The notes under the pieces: model-generated
Database searches by the model: none
What the model was told of the DNA's origin: nothing
What the model saw: only the letters and a program-made list of their open reading frames with translations
Origin: Paraburkholderia oxyphila NBRC 105797
GTDB lineage: Bacteria; Pseudomonadota; Gammaproteobacteria; Burkholderiales; Burkholderiaceae
Assembly: GCF_000685075.1 (NCBI RefSeq)
Contig: NZ_BAYD01000002.1
Span: 62,001 to 126,000, forward strand
DNA length: 64,000 bases
Direction of reading: 5' to 3'
Shown here: positions 38,030 to 46,287 of the stretch, piece by piece
Layout: each line of letters begins with the position of its first letter
Position numbering within the stretch: position 1 is the first letter of the stretch
Made by a program: the position numbers and the translations under genes

Positions 38030-40375
38030 ATGACCGCTTCCACCGCTCCCGACGTTTTCGACCCGAAAGAGGTCCTGGCGCAGCTCCCGCATCTGCCCGG
38101 CGTGTACCGCTACTACGACGCACAAGGCACCGTGCTCTACGTGGGGAAGGCGCGCGACCTGAAAAAGCGCGTGTCGAGCTATTTCACGAAGACGCAGCTC
38201 TCGCCACGCATTGCCATGATGGTCACGCGCATCGCGCGTATCGAGACCACGGTCACGCGCTCCGAGGCCGAGGCGCTGCTGCTCGAGAACAACCTCATCA
38301 AGGCGCTCACGCCGCGCTACAACATCCTGTTTCGCGACGACAAGTCGTATCCGTTCCTCAAGCTCACGGGCCACAAGTTTCCGCGCATGGCCTACTACCG
38401 TGGCGCGGTCGATCGCAACAACCAGTACTTCGGGCCGTTCCCGAGCGCCTCGGCGGTACGCGAGAGCATCCAGATCCTGCAGCGCGTGTTCCAGTTGCGC
38501 ACCTGCGAAGACTCGGTCTTCAACAATCGCACGCGGCCCTGTCTGCTGCATCAGATCGCGCGCTGCACGGCGCCGTGCGTGGGCGCGATCAGCGCGGACG
38601 ATTACGCGCGCGACGTGAGCAACGCCTCGCGCTTCCTGCTCGGCCGCCAGAACGAAGTGATGAAGGAGTTGGAGACGAAAATGCACGCATTCGCCGCCGA
38701 GCTGAAATTCGAGCAGGCGGCGGCGGTGCGCAACCAGATGAGCTCGCTCTCGACGGTGCTGCATCAGCAGGCCATCGAGACGGGTGGCGAGAGTGACGTC
38801 GACATCCTCGCGGTGGTGGCGCTGGGCGGCCGGGTCTGCGTGAATCTGGCGATGGTGCGAGGTGGTCGCCATCTCGGCGACAAGGCGTATTTCCCGGCGC
38901 ACGTGGAGCGCGCGCTGACTGATGAGGAGGGCGGTGTCGCCGAGGAGATCGACGGCGAGACCGTGCTGGCGGCATCGGCGCTGAAGTCGCTGCCGTCGCT
39001 CGCGCGCAAGGCGCTGGTGTCCGCAGCAGGTGCGCGAGCCGGCCATGAAGGCGAAGAAGGCGGTGATGCGCGCGAGCAAGCCGATGAAGACGCCGCGCCC
39101 GATCCGCTCGCGCTCGCGGTAGATCTCGCGAGCGAGGCCGAAGGGCCGGACGGTGCGGCCCCGGCTGCCGGGAGCGAAGCCGGTGACGCGGAAGACGAAG
39201 CCGATGCCGGTGATCGTGCAGAGGCAGGCGCCGACTCCGCGCCGGCAGCCAGGCCGGCCGCGCGCGGCAAGCGCGAGATCGGCATCGAATCCGAAGTGCT
39301 CGACGCGTTCATCGCCCAGCATTACTTCGGCAACCGCGTGCCGCCGGTGCTGGTGGTGAGCCATCCGCCGGCGAACCGCGAGCTCGTCGACGTGCTCAGT
39401 GAGCAGGCCGGGCACAAGGTCACGCTGCTGCGTCAGCCGCAAGGCCAAAAGCGCGCCTGGCTCGCCATGGCCGAGCAAAACGCGCGGCTCGCGCTTGCGC
39501 GCCTGCTTTCCGAGCAGGGCTCGCAGCAGGCGCGCACGCGCTCGCTCGCGCAGATGCTCGGGCTCGAGCTCGACGACCTCGCGCATCTGCGCATCGAGTG
39601 CTTCGACATCAGCCACACGATGGGCGAGGCGACCCAGGCGTCGTGCGTCGTCTATCACCATCACAAGATGCAATCGGGCGAGTACCGGCGCTACAACATC
39701 ACGGGCATCACGGGCGGCGACGACTACGCGGCCATGCGCCAGGTGCTCACGCGCCGCTATGAAAAGATGGTCGCGCAGTCGGCGCGCGACGAGACGGACG
39801 AAGCGCAGGCCTTGCCCGCGCCCGAAGCTGCAGGCGGCGCTGTAGCAGCAGACACCTCCGAGGCCGCCGAAGCCGTTGATACCAGCGCGGTGCCGCCCGA
39901 AGGCGCGGAGCCCGTTGCGACCGGCGGCACGCTGCCGAACATCGTGCTGATCGACGGCGGCAAGGGCCAGGTCGAGATCGCGCGCCAGGTGTTCGACGAG
40001 CTGGGGCTCGACCCTGCGATGCTGGTGGGCGTGGCCAAGGGCGAGGGGCGCAAGGTCGGCCTCGAGACGCTCGTGTTCGCCGACGGCCGGCCGCCGCTCG
40101 AGCTGGGCAAGGAGAGCGCGGCGCTGATGCTGGTCGCGCAGATCCGCGACGAGGCGCACCGTTTCGCCATCACGGGTATGCGCGCGAAGCGCGGCAAGAC
40201 GCGCCAGACCTCGCGGCTCGAAGAGCTCGAAGGGGTGGGCGCGAAGCGCCGTCAGCGCCTGCTCGCGCGCTTCGGCGGCCTGCGCGGCGTGATGGCCGCG
40301 AGCGTGGAGGATCTGGCTAGCGTGGAAGGCATTTCGCGCGCGCTCGCCGAGCAGATCTACCAGCAGCTTCATTGA
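38030..40375 (+). CDS. uvrC: Excinuclease ABC subunit C, with two acidic inserts
   Basis: A 781-residue nuclease that makes both incisions in nucleotide excision repair. N-terminal GIY-YIG domain ([27 protein letters not shown] region, about 23-50), UVR/UvrB-binding motif near 215-240 ([20 protein letters not shown]), RNase H-like domain with [10 protein letters not shown], and C-terminal helix-hairpin-helix repeats ([19 protein letters not shown]). E. coli UvrC is 610 residues. The excess lies in two Ala/Glu/Asp/Pro-rich inserts, about 327-420 and 584-637. Both keep frame, so the gene is intact. Followed by pgsA as in E. coli. Confidence 0.97.
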   Translation: MTASTAPDVFDPKEVLAQLPHLPGVYRYYDAQGTVLYVGKARDLKKRVSSYFTKTQLSPRIAMMVTRIARIETTVTRSEAEALLLENNLIKALTPRYNILFRDDKSYPFLKLTGHKFPRMAYYRGAVDRNNQYFGPFPSASAVRESIQILQRVFQLRTCEDSVFNNRTRPCLLHQIARCTAPCVGAISADDYARDVSNASRFLLGRQNEVMKELETKMHAFAAELKFEQAAAVRNQMSSLSTVLHQQAIETGGESDVDILAVVALGGRVCVNLAMVRGGRHLGDKAYFPAHVERALTDEEGGVAEEIDGETVLAASALKSLPSLARKALVSAAGARAGHEGEEGGDAREQADEDAAPDPLALAVDLASEAEGPDGAAPAAGSEAGDAEDEADAGDRAEAGADSAPAARPAARGKREIGIESEVLDAFIAQHYFGNRVPPVLVVSHPPANRELVDVLSEQAGHKVTLLRQPQGQKRAWLAMAEQNARLALARLLSEQGSQQARTRSLAQMLGLELDDLAHLRIECFDISHTMGEATQASCVVYHHHKMQSGEYRRYNITGITGGDDYAAMRQVLTRRYEKMVAQSARDETDEAQALPAPEAAGGAVAADTSEAAEAVDTSAVPPEGAEPVATGGTLPNIVLIDGGKGQVEIARQVFDELGLDPAMLVGVAKGEGRKVGLETLVFADGRPPLELGKESAALMLVAQIRDEAHRFAITGMRAKRGKTRQTSRLEELEGVGAKRRQRLLARFGGLRGVMAASVEDLASVEGISRALAEQIYQQLH

Positions 40376-40490
40376 GCCCGCTGCCGCGCCACCCGCCGCG
40401 CCACCTTACGTTTGCTTGTGGCAGGTCCGGTGACGCGGCACAATTGCATCTCCCATCATTGCAATCTCCCCAAACAGACTGCGCCACACG

Positions 40491-41081
40491 ATGCCGTTCA
40501 ATATTCCGATTCTCCTGACGTGGCTGCGGATCGTGCTGATTCCGCTCGTGGTTGGCGTGTTCTATCTGCCGCAGACGATGTCGACCCCGATGCATCAGAA
40601 CACGGCCGCGATGCTGATCTTCGTGCTCGCGGCGCTGACCGACTGGTTCGACGGCTATCTCGCCCGCAAATGGAATCAGACCTCTTCGTTCGGCGCGTTC
40701 CTCGACCCGGTGGCCGACAAGCTCATGGTGACGGCCGCGCTGCTCGTGCTCGTGCATCTGCAGCGGCTCGACGCCGTGATCGCCCTCGTGATCGTGGGCC
40801 GCGAGATCGCGATTTCGGCGCTGCGCGAATGGATGGCGCAGATTGGCGCGTCCAAGAGTGTCGCGGTCAATCAGCTCGGCAAGTTCAAGACGGCGTGCCA
40901 GATGGTGGCGATCCCCATGCTGCTGTTCTATGCACCGCTGACGATCGGCGGGCTCACGCTGTTCGATTCGCGCGTGTGGGGCACGTGGCTCATCTACGTG
41001 GCGGCCGTGCTGACGATCTGGTCGATGCTCTACTACATGAAGCTCGCGTGGCCGCAGATCCGCGAGCGGGGGAGCCTGTAA
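40491..41081 (+). CDS. pgsA: CDP-diacylglycerol--glycerol-3-phosphate 3-phosphatidyltransferase
   Basis: A 196-residue integral membrane enzyme that makes phosphatidylglycerophosphate. The CDP-alcohol phosphatidyltransferase motif is seen as DWFDGYLARKW then GAFLDPVADK. Several hydrophobic helices alternate along the chain, and the start MPFNIPILLTWLRI is typical. The uvrC-pgsA-tRNA order is conserved with E. coli. Confidence 0.97.
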   Translation: MPFNIPILLTWLRIVLIPLVVGVFYLPQTMSTPMHQNTAAMLIFVLAALTDWFDGYLARKWNQTSSFGAFLDPVADKLMVTAALLVLVHLQRLDAVIALVIVGREIAISALREWMAQIGASKSVAVNQLGKFKTACQMVAIPMLLFYAPLTIGGLTLFDSRVWGTWLIYVAAVLTIWSMLYYMKLAWPQIRERGSL

Positions 41082-41136
41082 GCGGCGCAGCCGTGGACCC
41101 CTCGCGAATCTTTTTTAAAAAGATCATGCGAAGGGG

Positions 41137-41165
41137 TTGACACGATTCTGCGGGTTATACATAAT
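41137..41165 (+). promoter_or_regulatory. Sigma-70-type promoter of the tRNA cluster
   Basis: Consensus TTGACA at 41137-41142, 17-nt spacer, CATAAT at 41160-41165. The first tRNA starts about 95 nt downstream of the -10 box. One of the best promoter matches in the window. Confidence 0.85.
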
Positions 41166-41259
41166 CTCACTTCTCCGCTGCACGACAAGCAGCAAACGAA
41201 GCAGATGCGGTGGAGATCGCTGAAGATAAGCGGTAAATCAGCGGCGATGCAGTAAATAT

Positions 41260-41335
41260 GCGGGAGTAGCTCAGTTGGTAGAGCGCAACCTTGCCAAGGT
41301 TGAGGTCGCGAGTTCGAGACTCGTCTCCCGCTCCA
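41260..41335 (+). tRNA. tRNA-Gly (GCC), copy 1
   Basis: A 76-nt cloverleaf: acceptor GCGGGAG/CTCCCGC, anticodon loop with GCC (CTTGCCAAG), T-loop GTTCGAGAC, and an encoded CCA end. Confidence 0.98.
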
Positions 41336-41409
41336 GATTTTAGGTGCGGCGTTTTGCAGCAGTGTGAAACGAGGTGCCGGAGTAGTAGAAGTAGTGCGGT
41401 AGTAAAAAT

Positions 41410-41485
41410 GCGGGAGTAGCTCAGTTGGTAGAGCGCAACCTTGCCAAGGTTGAGGTCGCGAGTTCGAGACTCGTCTCCCGCTCCA
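41410..41485 (+). tRNA. tRNA-Gly (GCC), copy 2
   Basis: Identical in sequence to the first copy, 74 bp downstream, with encoded CCA. The spacer is not conserved with the region before copy 1 except for the last few bases. Confidence 0.98.
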
Positions 41486-41609
41486 GAATTCAGGGGAAGC
41501 AGCGCTTCCCTTTTTGTTTGGCAGGCCGCAAGGCCGCCGCACAAAATCTGTTCGGTGGTTGTGGGCGCAAGCAGTACGGTGTGCCAGAAGCATCGAATAG
41601 TCCGCTTTT

Positions 41610-41683
41610 GGCGCGATAGCAAAGCGGTTATGCAGCGGCCTGCAAAGCCGTGTAGGCCGGTTCGACTCCGGCTCGCGCCTCCA
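41610..41683 (+). tRNA. tRNA-Cys (GCA)
   Basis: A 74-nt cloverleaf: acceptor GGCGCGA/TCGCGCC, anticodon GCA (CTGCAAA), GGTTCGACTCC T-arm, encoded CCA. The Gly-Cys order downstream of pgsA matches glyW-cysT of E. coli. Confidence 0.97.
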
Positions 41684-41692
41684 GGTAAGACG

Positions 41693-41726
41693 AGAAAAGC
41701 CACCTTCGGGTGGCTTTTCTTTTTTC
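41693..41726 (+). terminator. Terminator of the tRNA operon
   Basis: AGAAAAGCCACC-TTCG-GGTGGCTTTTCT followed by further T residues, 10 nt after tRNA-Cys. Confidence 0.92.
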
Positions 41727-41858
41727 TGCGCCTTTTCAGTCGTGTGTTGTGCGCGATCCGCGTGCTAGTCACGTAAGCAGCCGTACCAGGTCAAATGAGT
41801 GATGTGCTGTCCCACGGACTCGCGCACAATCTCCGGATCGCATCTACTGGACCCCGCC

Positions 41859-42131
41859 ATGACCATCGAACTCTCCGAAGACATACGCGCTGCCGCGATT
41901 GCGTCGATCCAGCGTTACTTCGACGCCAACATGGACGAGCCGATCGGCAATATCGCCGCGGGCGGCCTGCTGGGCTTCTTTCTCGAAGAGATCGGGCCCG
42001 CCGTCTATAACCGGGCGATTGCCGATGCGCAGGAGCGCATGCAGGCGCGCATCGTCGAACTCGATATCGACTTGCACGAAGAGCCGTTTCAGTACTGGCG
42101 CAAGTTCGAAGCGCCGCGCCGGCGCAAGTGA
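41859..42131 (+). CDS. DUF2164 family protein
   Basis: A 90-residue protein: MTIELSEDIRAAAIASIQRY, then FDANMDEPIGNIAAGGLLGFFLEE and IGPAVYNRAIADAQ, the DUF2164 consensus. Function unknown. No membrane segment. The frame is open 20 codons earlier, but the ATG at 41859 matches the family start. Confidence 0.85.
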   Translation: MTIELSEDIRAAAIASIQRYFDANMDEPIGNIAAGGLLGFFLEEIGPAVYNRAIADAQERMQARIVELDIDLHEEPFQYWRKFEAPRRRK

Positions 42132-42213
42132 AAGCCGGCTCCATGGACGCGTTTGTGCCGCGCTCGCGCAGCAGGGCATAATCGATGTTTCAGCACGCTT
42201 TGACGGAAATCCC

Positions 42214-42702
42214 ATGACTGCGCAGTCTCCCGCATTGCCAACAGCCCAACTCGATTGGCAATGGAACGCATTCGATGCGCTTTCCTCACGCGATGTCTAT
42301 GACATGCTCAAGCTGCGTTCGGCCGTGTTCGTGGTCGAGCAGAACTGCGTATACGGCGACATCGACGGCCTCGACGGCGACGCCTGGCATCTGCTTGCGT
42401 GGGGCGAGCGGTTCGGCAAGCGCGAGCTCGCGGGCTATCTGCGAGTGCTGCTGCCCGATGCCGAGGACCCTGATGTGCGCATCGGCCGTGTGGCGACTTC
42501 GGCAAACTTTCGCGGCATCAAGCTCGGCAACGGCTTGCTCGAGCGCGCGATCGGGCACATCGCGCAGCAATGGCCGGGCGTGCCGATGCGGCTGCATGCC
42601 CAGGCGCATCTGCAAAAATTCTACGGTGCGTTCGGCTTCGAGCCGGTATCGGAGATTCACGACGAGGACGGCATCCCGCACGTGTGGATGCGCTCGGCGT
42701 AG
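42214..42702 (+). CDS. elaA: GNAT N-acetyltransferase, ElaA family
   Basis: A 162-residue acetyltransferase. The family signatures are KLRSAVFVVEQNCVYGDIDG near the N-terminus, then GRVATSANFRGIKLGNGLL (acetyl-CoA-binding A motif) and FYGAFGFEPVSEIHDEDGIPH. The substrate is unknown. ATG at 42214 is 82 nt after the DUF2164 gene. It is convergent with ctaG. Confidence 0.92.
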   Translation: MTAQSPALPTAQLDWQWNAFDALSSRDVYDMLKLRSAVFVVEQNCVYGDIDGLDGDAWHLLAWGERFGKRELAGYLRVLLPDAEDPDVRIGRVATSANFRGIKLGNGLLERAIGHIAQQWPGVPMRLHAQAHLQKFYGAFGFEPVSEIHDEDGIPHVWMRSA

Positions 42703-42755
42703 TGCATCGCCGTCGTGCGCCGCATTGCACGCCTTGCGCGTGCGGCGCCCGCCAC

Positions 42756-43640
42756 TCAGGTGTGCTGCACGTCGTGCTGGTGCGCGGCGCGTGCGGGCTT
42801 GCGCGTGCCCGGTGCGCGCTTGAGGCGCCCGCGCGCCGAAAGCCGCATCCAGTGACGCAGCGCGATCAAGGCGCCAATCACGCTCATCATCGATCCCGGA
42901 ATCCATAACAGCAGGCCGCCGATCTGCTGATCGCGCATTGGCGAGAGCCATGTGAATGCGCGTCCGCAGATCGAATAGACGGGATAGAGCTCGTGTGACG
43001 TGAAGAAGATGAAGGCGCCGAGCACGATCTGCGGCGGAATCGCCGCGATCACCACCAGCACGCGCTTGCCAGGGGCGAGGCGCGCGGGTGGCGCGGGGCG
43101 CGTGTCGAGCACGAGCCACCAGAACAGCAGGCCGTCGATGACCATGCTCCAGTTCATCACGCGATAGAGCCGCCAGTCGAGCATCGCGACGAAGTGGATC
43201 GGCGAAAGCAGCCAGAAGTAGATGAGCCCCACGAAGAGCGTCACGGCGACGACCGGATGCATGACGATGTCGAGCATCGCGCGCACCGGCCGCGCGCTCA
43301 GCACCGGGCGCACGAAGCGTTGCCGCCACGCGAACGGGATGCCTGCGCGCAGCGCCGCGCCCGGATACGCGAGCACGATGAAGAACGGCCCGAGATGATG
43401 CAGCACCAGATGCTGCGCGCGGTGCATGAAGAACTCATGCTCGAAGAAGTAGTCGAGCCGCGTATGCAGCGCGACATAGAGCGCGCCGAGCCCGAACCAG
43501 AACGAGATCTGGCGCGCGAGCGAGACCCTCGCATGGCGCTTGCCGCGCACGAACAGCACCGCCGTCACAACGACGGCGATCACGACGGTCGGCGAGGGCT
43601 CCCACGGGTCGAGCCAATAGAGCGGGTTCATCGCGGACAT
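42756..43640 (-). CDS. Cytochrome c oxidase assembly protein, caa3-type CtaG
   Basis: A 294-residue multi-spanning membrane protein (about six or seven hydrophobic segments) of the caa3_CtaG family, thought to help insert copper into oxidase. A histidine-rich stretch lies between the second and third helices (H59, H68, H73, H77, H81, H82 in FFEHEFFMHRAQHLVLHH). The C-terminus is basic and polar. The start could be the ATG at 43640 or, three codons on, at 43631; both lie in the first unit of a 23-bp tandem repeat. Downstream of a PCu(A)C chaperone and a Sco protein on the same strand. Confidence 0.88.
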   Translation of the reverse strand: MSAMNPLYWLDPWEPSPTVVIAVVVTAVLFVRGKRHARVSLARQISFWFGLGALYVALHTRLDYFFEHEFFMHRAQHLVLHHLGPFFIVLAYPGAALRAGIPFAWRQRFVRPVLSARPVRAMLDIVMHPVVAVTLFVGLIYFWLLSPIHFVAMLDWRLYRVMNWSMVIDGLLFWWLVLDTRPAPPARLAPGKRVLVVIAAIPPQIVLGAFIFFTSHELYPVYSICGRAFTWLSPMRDQQIGGLLLWIPGSMMSVIGALIALRHWMRLSARGRLKRAPGTRKPARAAHQHDVQHT

Positions 43641-43716
43641 CCAGGCAGGTTCATCGCGGACATCTGAACAGGTTCATCGTGGACATCCGGGCAGGTTCAT
43701 CGCGGACATCTACACA
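43625..43716 (-). repeat. Four 23-bp tandem repeats spanning the ctaG start
   Basis: Units at 43625-43647, 43648-43670, 43671-43693 and 43694-43716, differing at only a few positions, with a degenerate fifth copy after 43717. On the minus strand each carries ATGTCCGCGATGAACC (ATGTCCACGATGAACC in the third unit). Unit 1 is the real ctaG start. Units 2-4 each open an 11-codon ORF whose TGA overlaps the second ATG of the next unit. Confidence 0.95.
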
Positions 43717-43798
43717 GGTTCTTCGTTGGCCTTCGCACGGGTTCATCGCCGGCTCCTTCACGAAGGCCATGGCGCGCTTCTTCGTGTTCAGGACACCG

Positions 43799-44293
43799 TC
43801 ACTGTTGCGACGGCGGCTTCACCGCAAACGGCGTGTCCAGCGTCGCGCCGTCCGAGAAGTGCAGTTTCACCTCCACCGTGTCGCCGGGCGCGATCTTGTG
43901 CTTCGCGTGCTCCAGCATCAGGTGATAGCCGCCCGGTGCGATCGAGAGCGTGCCGTGCGCGGGGACCGTGGCCTTGTCCACCATGATCATCTTCTGCGTC
44001 GAGCCGTTCGAGACGGTCTGATGCAGCATCACCATGCCGTAGTCGTCGCTCGACACGTTCACGAGCTCGACCGGCTTGTCGCCGTCGTTCTTCAGCGTGA
44101 CGTAACCCGCTGCCGGCAAATCGTTCGGCAGCCAGCGGACCCATGCGTTCTGCGCGGTGAGCGCTTCGCCGGCCGCGTGCGCCGCGGGGGCGAACGCCGC
44201 GAACGTGCAGGCGAGGGCGCAGCCGAGTGTAGCGCCCAGTCGGCTGACAGGGCTCATGCGAGTCACGCGGCGGGACATCATTTTCATCGTCAT
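43799..44293 (-). CDS. Periplasmic copper chaperone PCu(A)C
   Basis: A 164-residue exported protein. A signal peptide (hydrophobic LGATLGCALACTFAAFAP, cleavage after AHA near 40) precedes a cupredoxin-like domain. The Cu(I) motif H-x10-M-x21-H-x-M is exact: H91, M102, H124, M126. PCu(A)C delivers copper to the CuA site of cytochrome oxidase, often together with Sco, whose gene is next upstream. AGGA precedes the ATG at 44293. Confidence 0.93.
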   Translation of the reverse strand: MTMKMMSRRVTRMSPVSRLGATLGCALACTFAAFAPAAHAAGEALTAQNAWVRWLPNDLPAAGYVTLKNDGDKPVELVNVSSDDYGMVMLHQTVSNGSTQKMIMVDKATVPAHGTLSIAPGGYHLMLEHAKHKIAPGDTVEVKLHFSDGATLDTPFAVKPPSQQ

Positions 44294-44376
44294 GGCAGTT
44301 CCTGTTGCGGGTGGTACTGAAATCGGTGCTACGGATTGCGCGGGCGCGCAGGCGCTCCGGCGAAGCCCGGCGGCAA

Positions 44377-45069
44377 TTACGCCGCGGAGCCGATCACGCG
44401 GCGCACGTCGTGTGCGATGGCGTCGGGCGAGTCCTTGTCGGTTGCGAGCAGGCGCGCGTGGCCTTGTGCGTCGAACACGTAGACGGCCGAGCTGTGCGTG
44501 ACTTCGTAGCTGCCGTCGGGATCGCGCTTTTCCATCTGGTACGCCACGCGATAACGCTTGGCGAGCGATTCGATCTGCGCATCGGTGCCGGTCAGGCCGA
44601 GCGCATGCTCGGCGTCGAACGCGCCCACGTAGGCATGCAGCGCCTGCGGCGTGTCGCGTGCCGGATCGACGCTGATGAAGAGTATCCGCACATGCCGCGC
44701 GTCGGGTCCGAGTTTCGCTATGACCTGCATCAGACGCGCCATCGTTTCCGGGCAGACGTCCGGGCAATGCGTGTAGCCGAAGTACACGAGCGTCGTATTG
44801 CCGTGCAGGTCCGCGCCGGTTATGGGCTTGCCTGTATCGGCGGTGAGCGCGAAAGTGAGGTCGGGCAGATGGCCGCTCACATTAGTGAGTTGCCACGGCT
44901 CGGCCGGATGCGAGCAGGCGCTGAGCAGCGCGGAACCGGCGGCAAGCGTCAGCAATGTCGCGACACGTACGCTGCGCAAGGCACGGCGCAGGTGGGCCGG
45001 GCGGATCCGGCGGACTATGGCGCGCAGTGCGAAGCGTGACGAACGTGAAGCGTCGATCTCGGGGAACAA
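44377..45069 (-). CDS. SCO1/SenC copper chaperone, lipoprotein
   Basis: A 230-residue thioredoxin-fold protein. A basic lead (1-35) is followed by a hydrophobic signal and lipobox LLSAC with C52, so the mature domain is probably lipid-anchored in the periplasm. Copper ligands are C102 and C106 (HCPDVCPE) and H192 (EVTHSSAVYVFD). Sco prepares the CuA centre of cytochrome oxidase. First of the Sco-PCu(A)C-CtaG group on the minus strand. The 35-residue lead is unusually long, and a later start is possible. Confidence 0.92.
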   Translation of the reverse strand: MFPEIDASRSSRFALRAIVRRIRPAHLRRALRSVRVATLLTLAAGSALLSACSHPAEPWQLTNVSGHLPDLTFALTADTGKPITGADLHGNTTLVYFGYTHCPDVCPETMARLMQVIAKLGPDARHVRILFISVDPARDTPQALHAYVGAFDAEHALGLTGTDAQIESLAKRYRVAYQMEKRDPDGSYEVTHSSAVYVFDAQGHARLLATDKDSPDAIAHDVRRVIGSAA

Positions 45070-45428
45070 AGGCTCTCTCGTTAACTCGATTTACAAGGGC
45101 ATGACCGTGGCCGGCCGACGCCATGTCGCTGGACTGTAGCAAAATTGGGGGCTCACTGCCGCGCACGGCTCGCTGTGGCGGCGCGGCAGGGGCAATTTGC
45201 CGCATCGGTCTTGCCGATGTCGCGCTTGTGGCAAGTCGGCAGTGCAAAAAAAGCGTCTGAACACTTCGAGCCGATACGGCGTACGTCGCCATGTACCAGG
45301 CCGGCCCGTGAAGGCTGCCGTTCTCGAAAATCAGCACGATGCGCGGTAAGATGCGCACACTTTCAGCGTCGGGCGAGCGCTCGCCTGACCCATACCCGGC
45401 CGGTGCGCCGAGGGACGAAACGAACGTA
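45070..45428. other. Divergent intergenic region, sco and otsB
   Basis: About 360 bp holding both promoters. TAAGAT at 45347-45352 is a weak -10 candidate for otsB. No gene or hairpin terminator is seen. Confidence 0.5.
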
Positions 45429-46178
45429 ATGCAAGTACTTCCGGCTGAATTGCCGTTCGACAAGACGGCGTTTTTCTTCGACTTCGACGGCACGCTCGTC
45501 GACCTTGCGCCCACGCCCGACGGCGTGCTGGTGCGCCCCGACATGCTCGCGCTGCTCGCCGCCTTGCGTCGTGCGACGCACGGCGCGGTGGCGATCGTCT
45601 CGGGGCGTGGCATCGAGAGCATCGACAAGTTCCTCGGCATGCCCGATCTGCCGGTCGCGGGCCTGCACGGCGCCGAGCGCCGCGACGCGAACGGCGACAC
45701 GCAGCGCGTCGGCTTCAACGACCAGCGTCTGCTGCACATGGAGCAGGTGCTGGCCGAAGTCGTGCGCACGCACGCGGGCGTGCTGCTCGAGATCAAGGGC
45801 GCGGCGCTCGCGCTGCACTACCGCAACGCGCCCGAGCACGAGGGCGCTGCGCGCGGGGCTACCGAGAAGCTCGCGGCCGAATTCGCCGACGCCTACGTGC
45901 TGCAACCGGGCAAGATGGTCTACGAGATCAAGCCGAAGGACGTCGACAAGGGCCGCGCGCTGCGCGCCTTCCTCGACGAGCCGCCGTTCGCGGGCCGCAC
46001 GCCCGTATTCGCCGGCGACGATCTGACCGACGAGAAGGGCTTTGCCGTGGTCAACGCCCAGGGCGGCCTCTCGATCAAGGTCGGCGGCGGCGATACGATC
46101 GCGAAGACGCGTATCGAGTCGGTCGAGGCCTTGCTCGCATGGCTCGACACGCTCGTCGCGCCGCTGCGCGGCGCCTGA
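45429..46178 (+). CDS. otsB: Trehalose-6-phosphate phosphatase OtsB
   Basis: A 249-residue HAD phosphatase that dephosphorylates trehalose-6-phosphate. Motif I FFFDFDGTLVDLAPTP with D18/D20 near the N-terminus; the trehalose-phosphatase cap region VAGLHGAERRD; motif IV FAGDDLTDEKGF. ATG at 45429, after a frame open 30 codons longer. It precedes otsA by 109 nt, so the two steps of trehalose synthesis are encoded together. Trehalose protects against osmotic and desiccation stress. Confidence 0.95.
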   Translation: MQVLPAELPFDKTAFFFDFDGTLVDLAPTPDGVLVRPDMLALLAALRRATHGAVAIVSGRGIESIDKFLGMPDLPVAGLHGAERRDANGDTQRVGFNDQRLLHMEQVLAEVVRTHAGVLLEIKGAALALHYRNAPEHEGAARGATEKLAAEFADAYVLQPGKMVYEIKPKDVDKGRALRAFLDEPPFAGRTPVFAGDDLTDEKGFAVVNAQGGLSIKVGGGDTIAKTRIESVEALLAWLDTLVAPLRGA

Positions 46179-46287
46179 ACCTGGCGCGCGCCGGCCGGCC
46201 CCCGTGCGGCGGCGCTGCCAGGCGCTGCCCTTGGGTCTCGCCCGCACGGCCGCGTCTAACTTCTTTTCTGCACGGAACCTGCATCTC

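Noticed and set aside
37949..40372. 807-residue minus-strand frame opposite uvrC
   Set aside because: Shadow of uvrC codons; no signal, domain or ribosome binding site.
41260..41683. tRNA cluster considered as an integration site for a mobile element
   Set aside because: No integrase, no direct repeat of a tRNA 3' end, and unchanged core gene content on both sides.
41167..41772. Minus-strand frame with repeated SGAGDESRTRDLNLGK segments
   Set aside because: This is the translation of the antisense strand of the tRNA-Gly copies, a familiar false gene; the internal protein repeat only reflects the two identical tRNAs.
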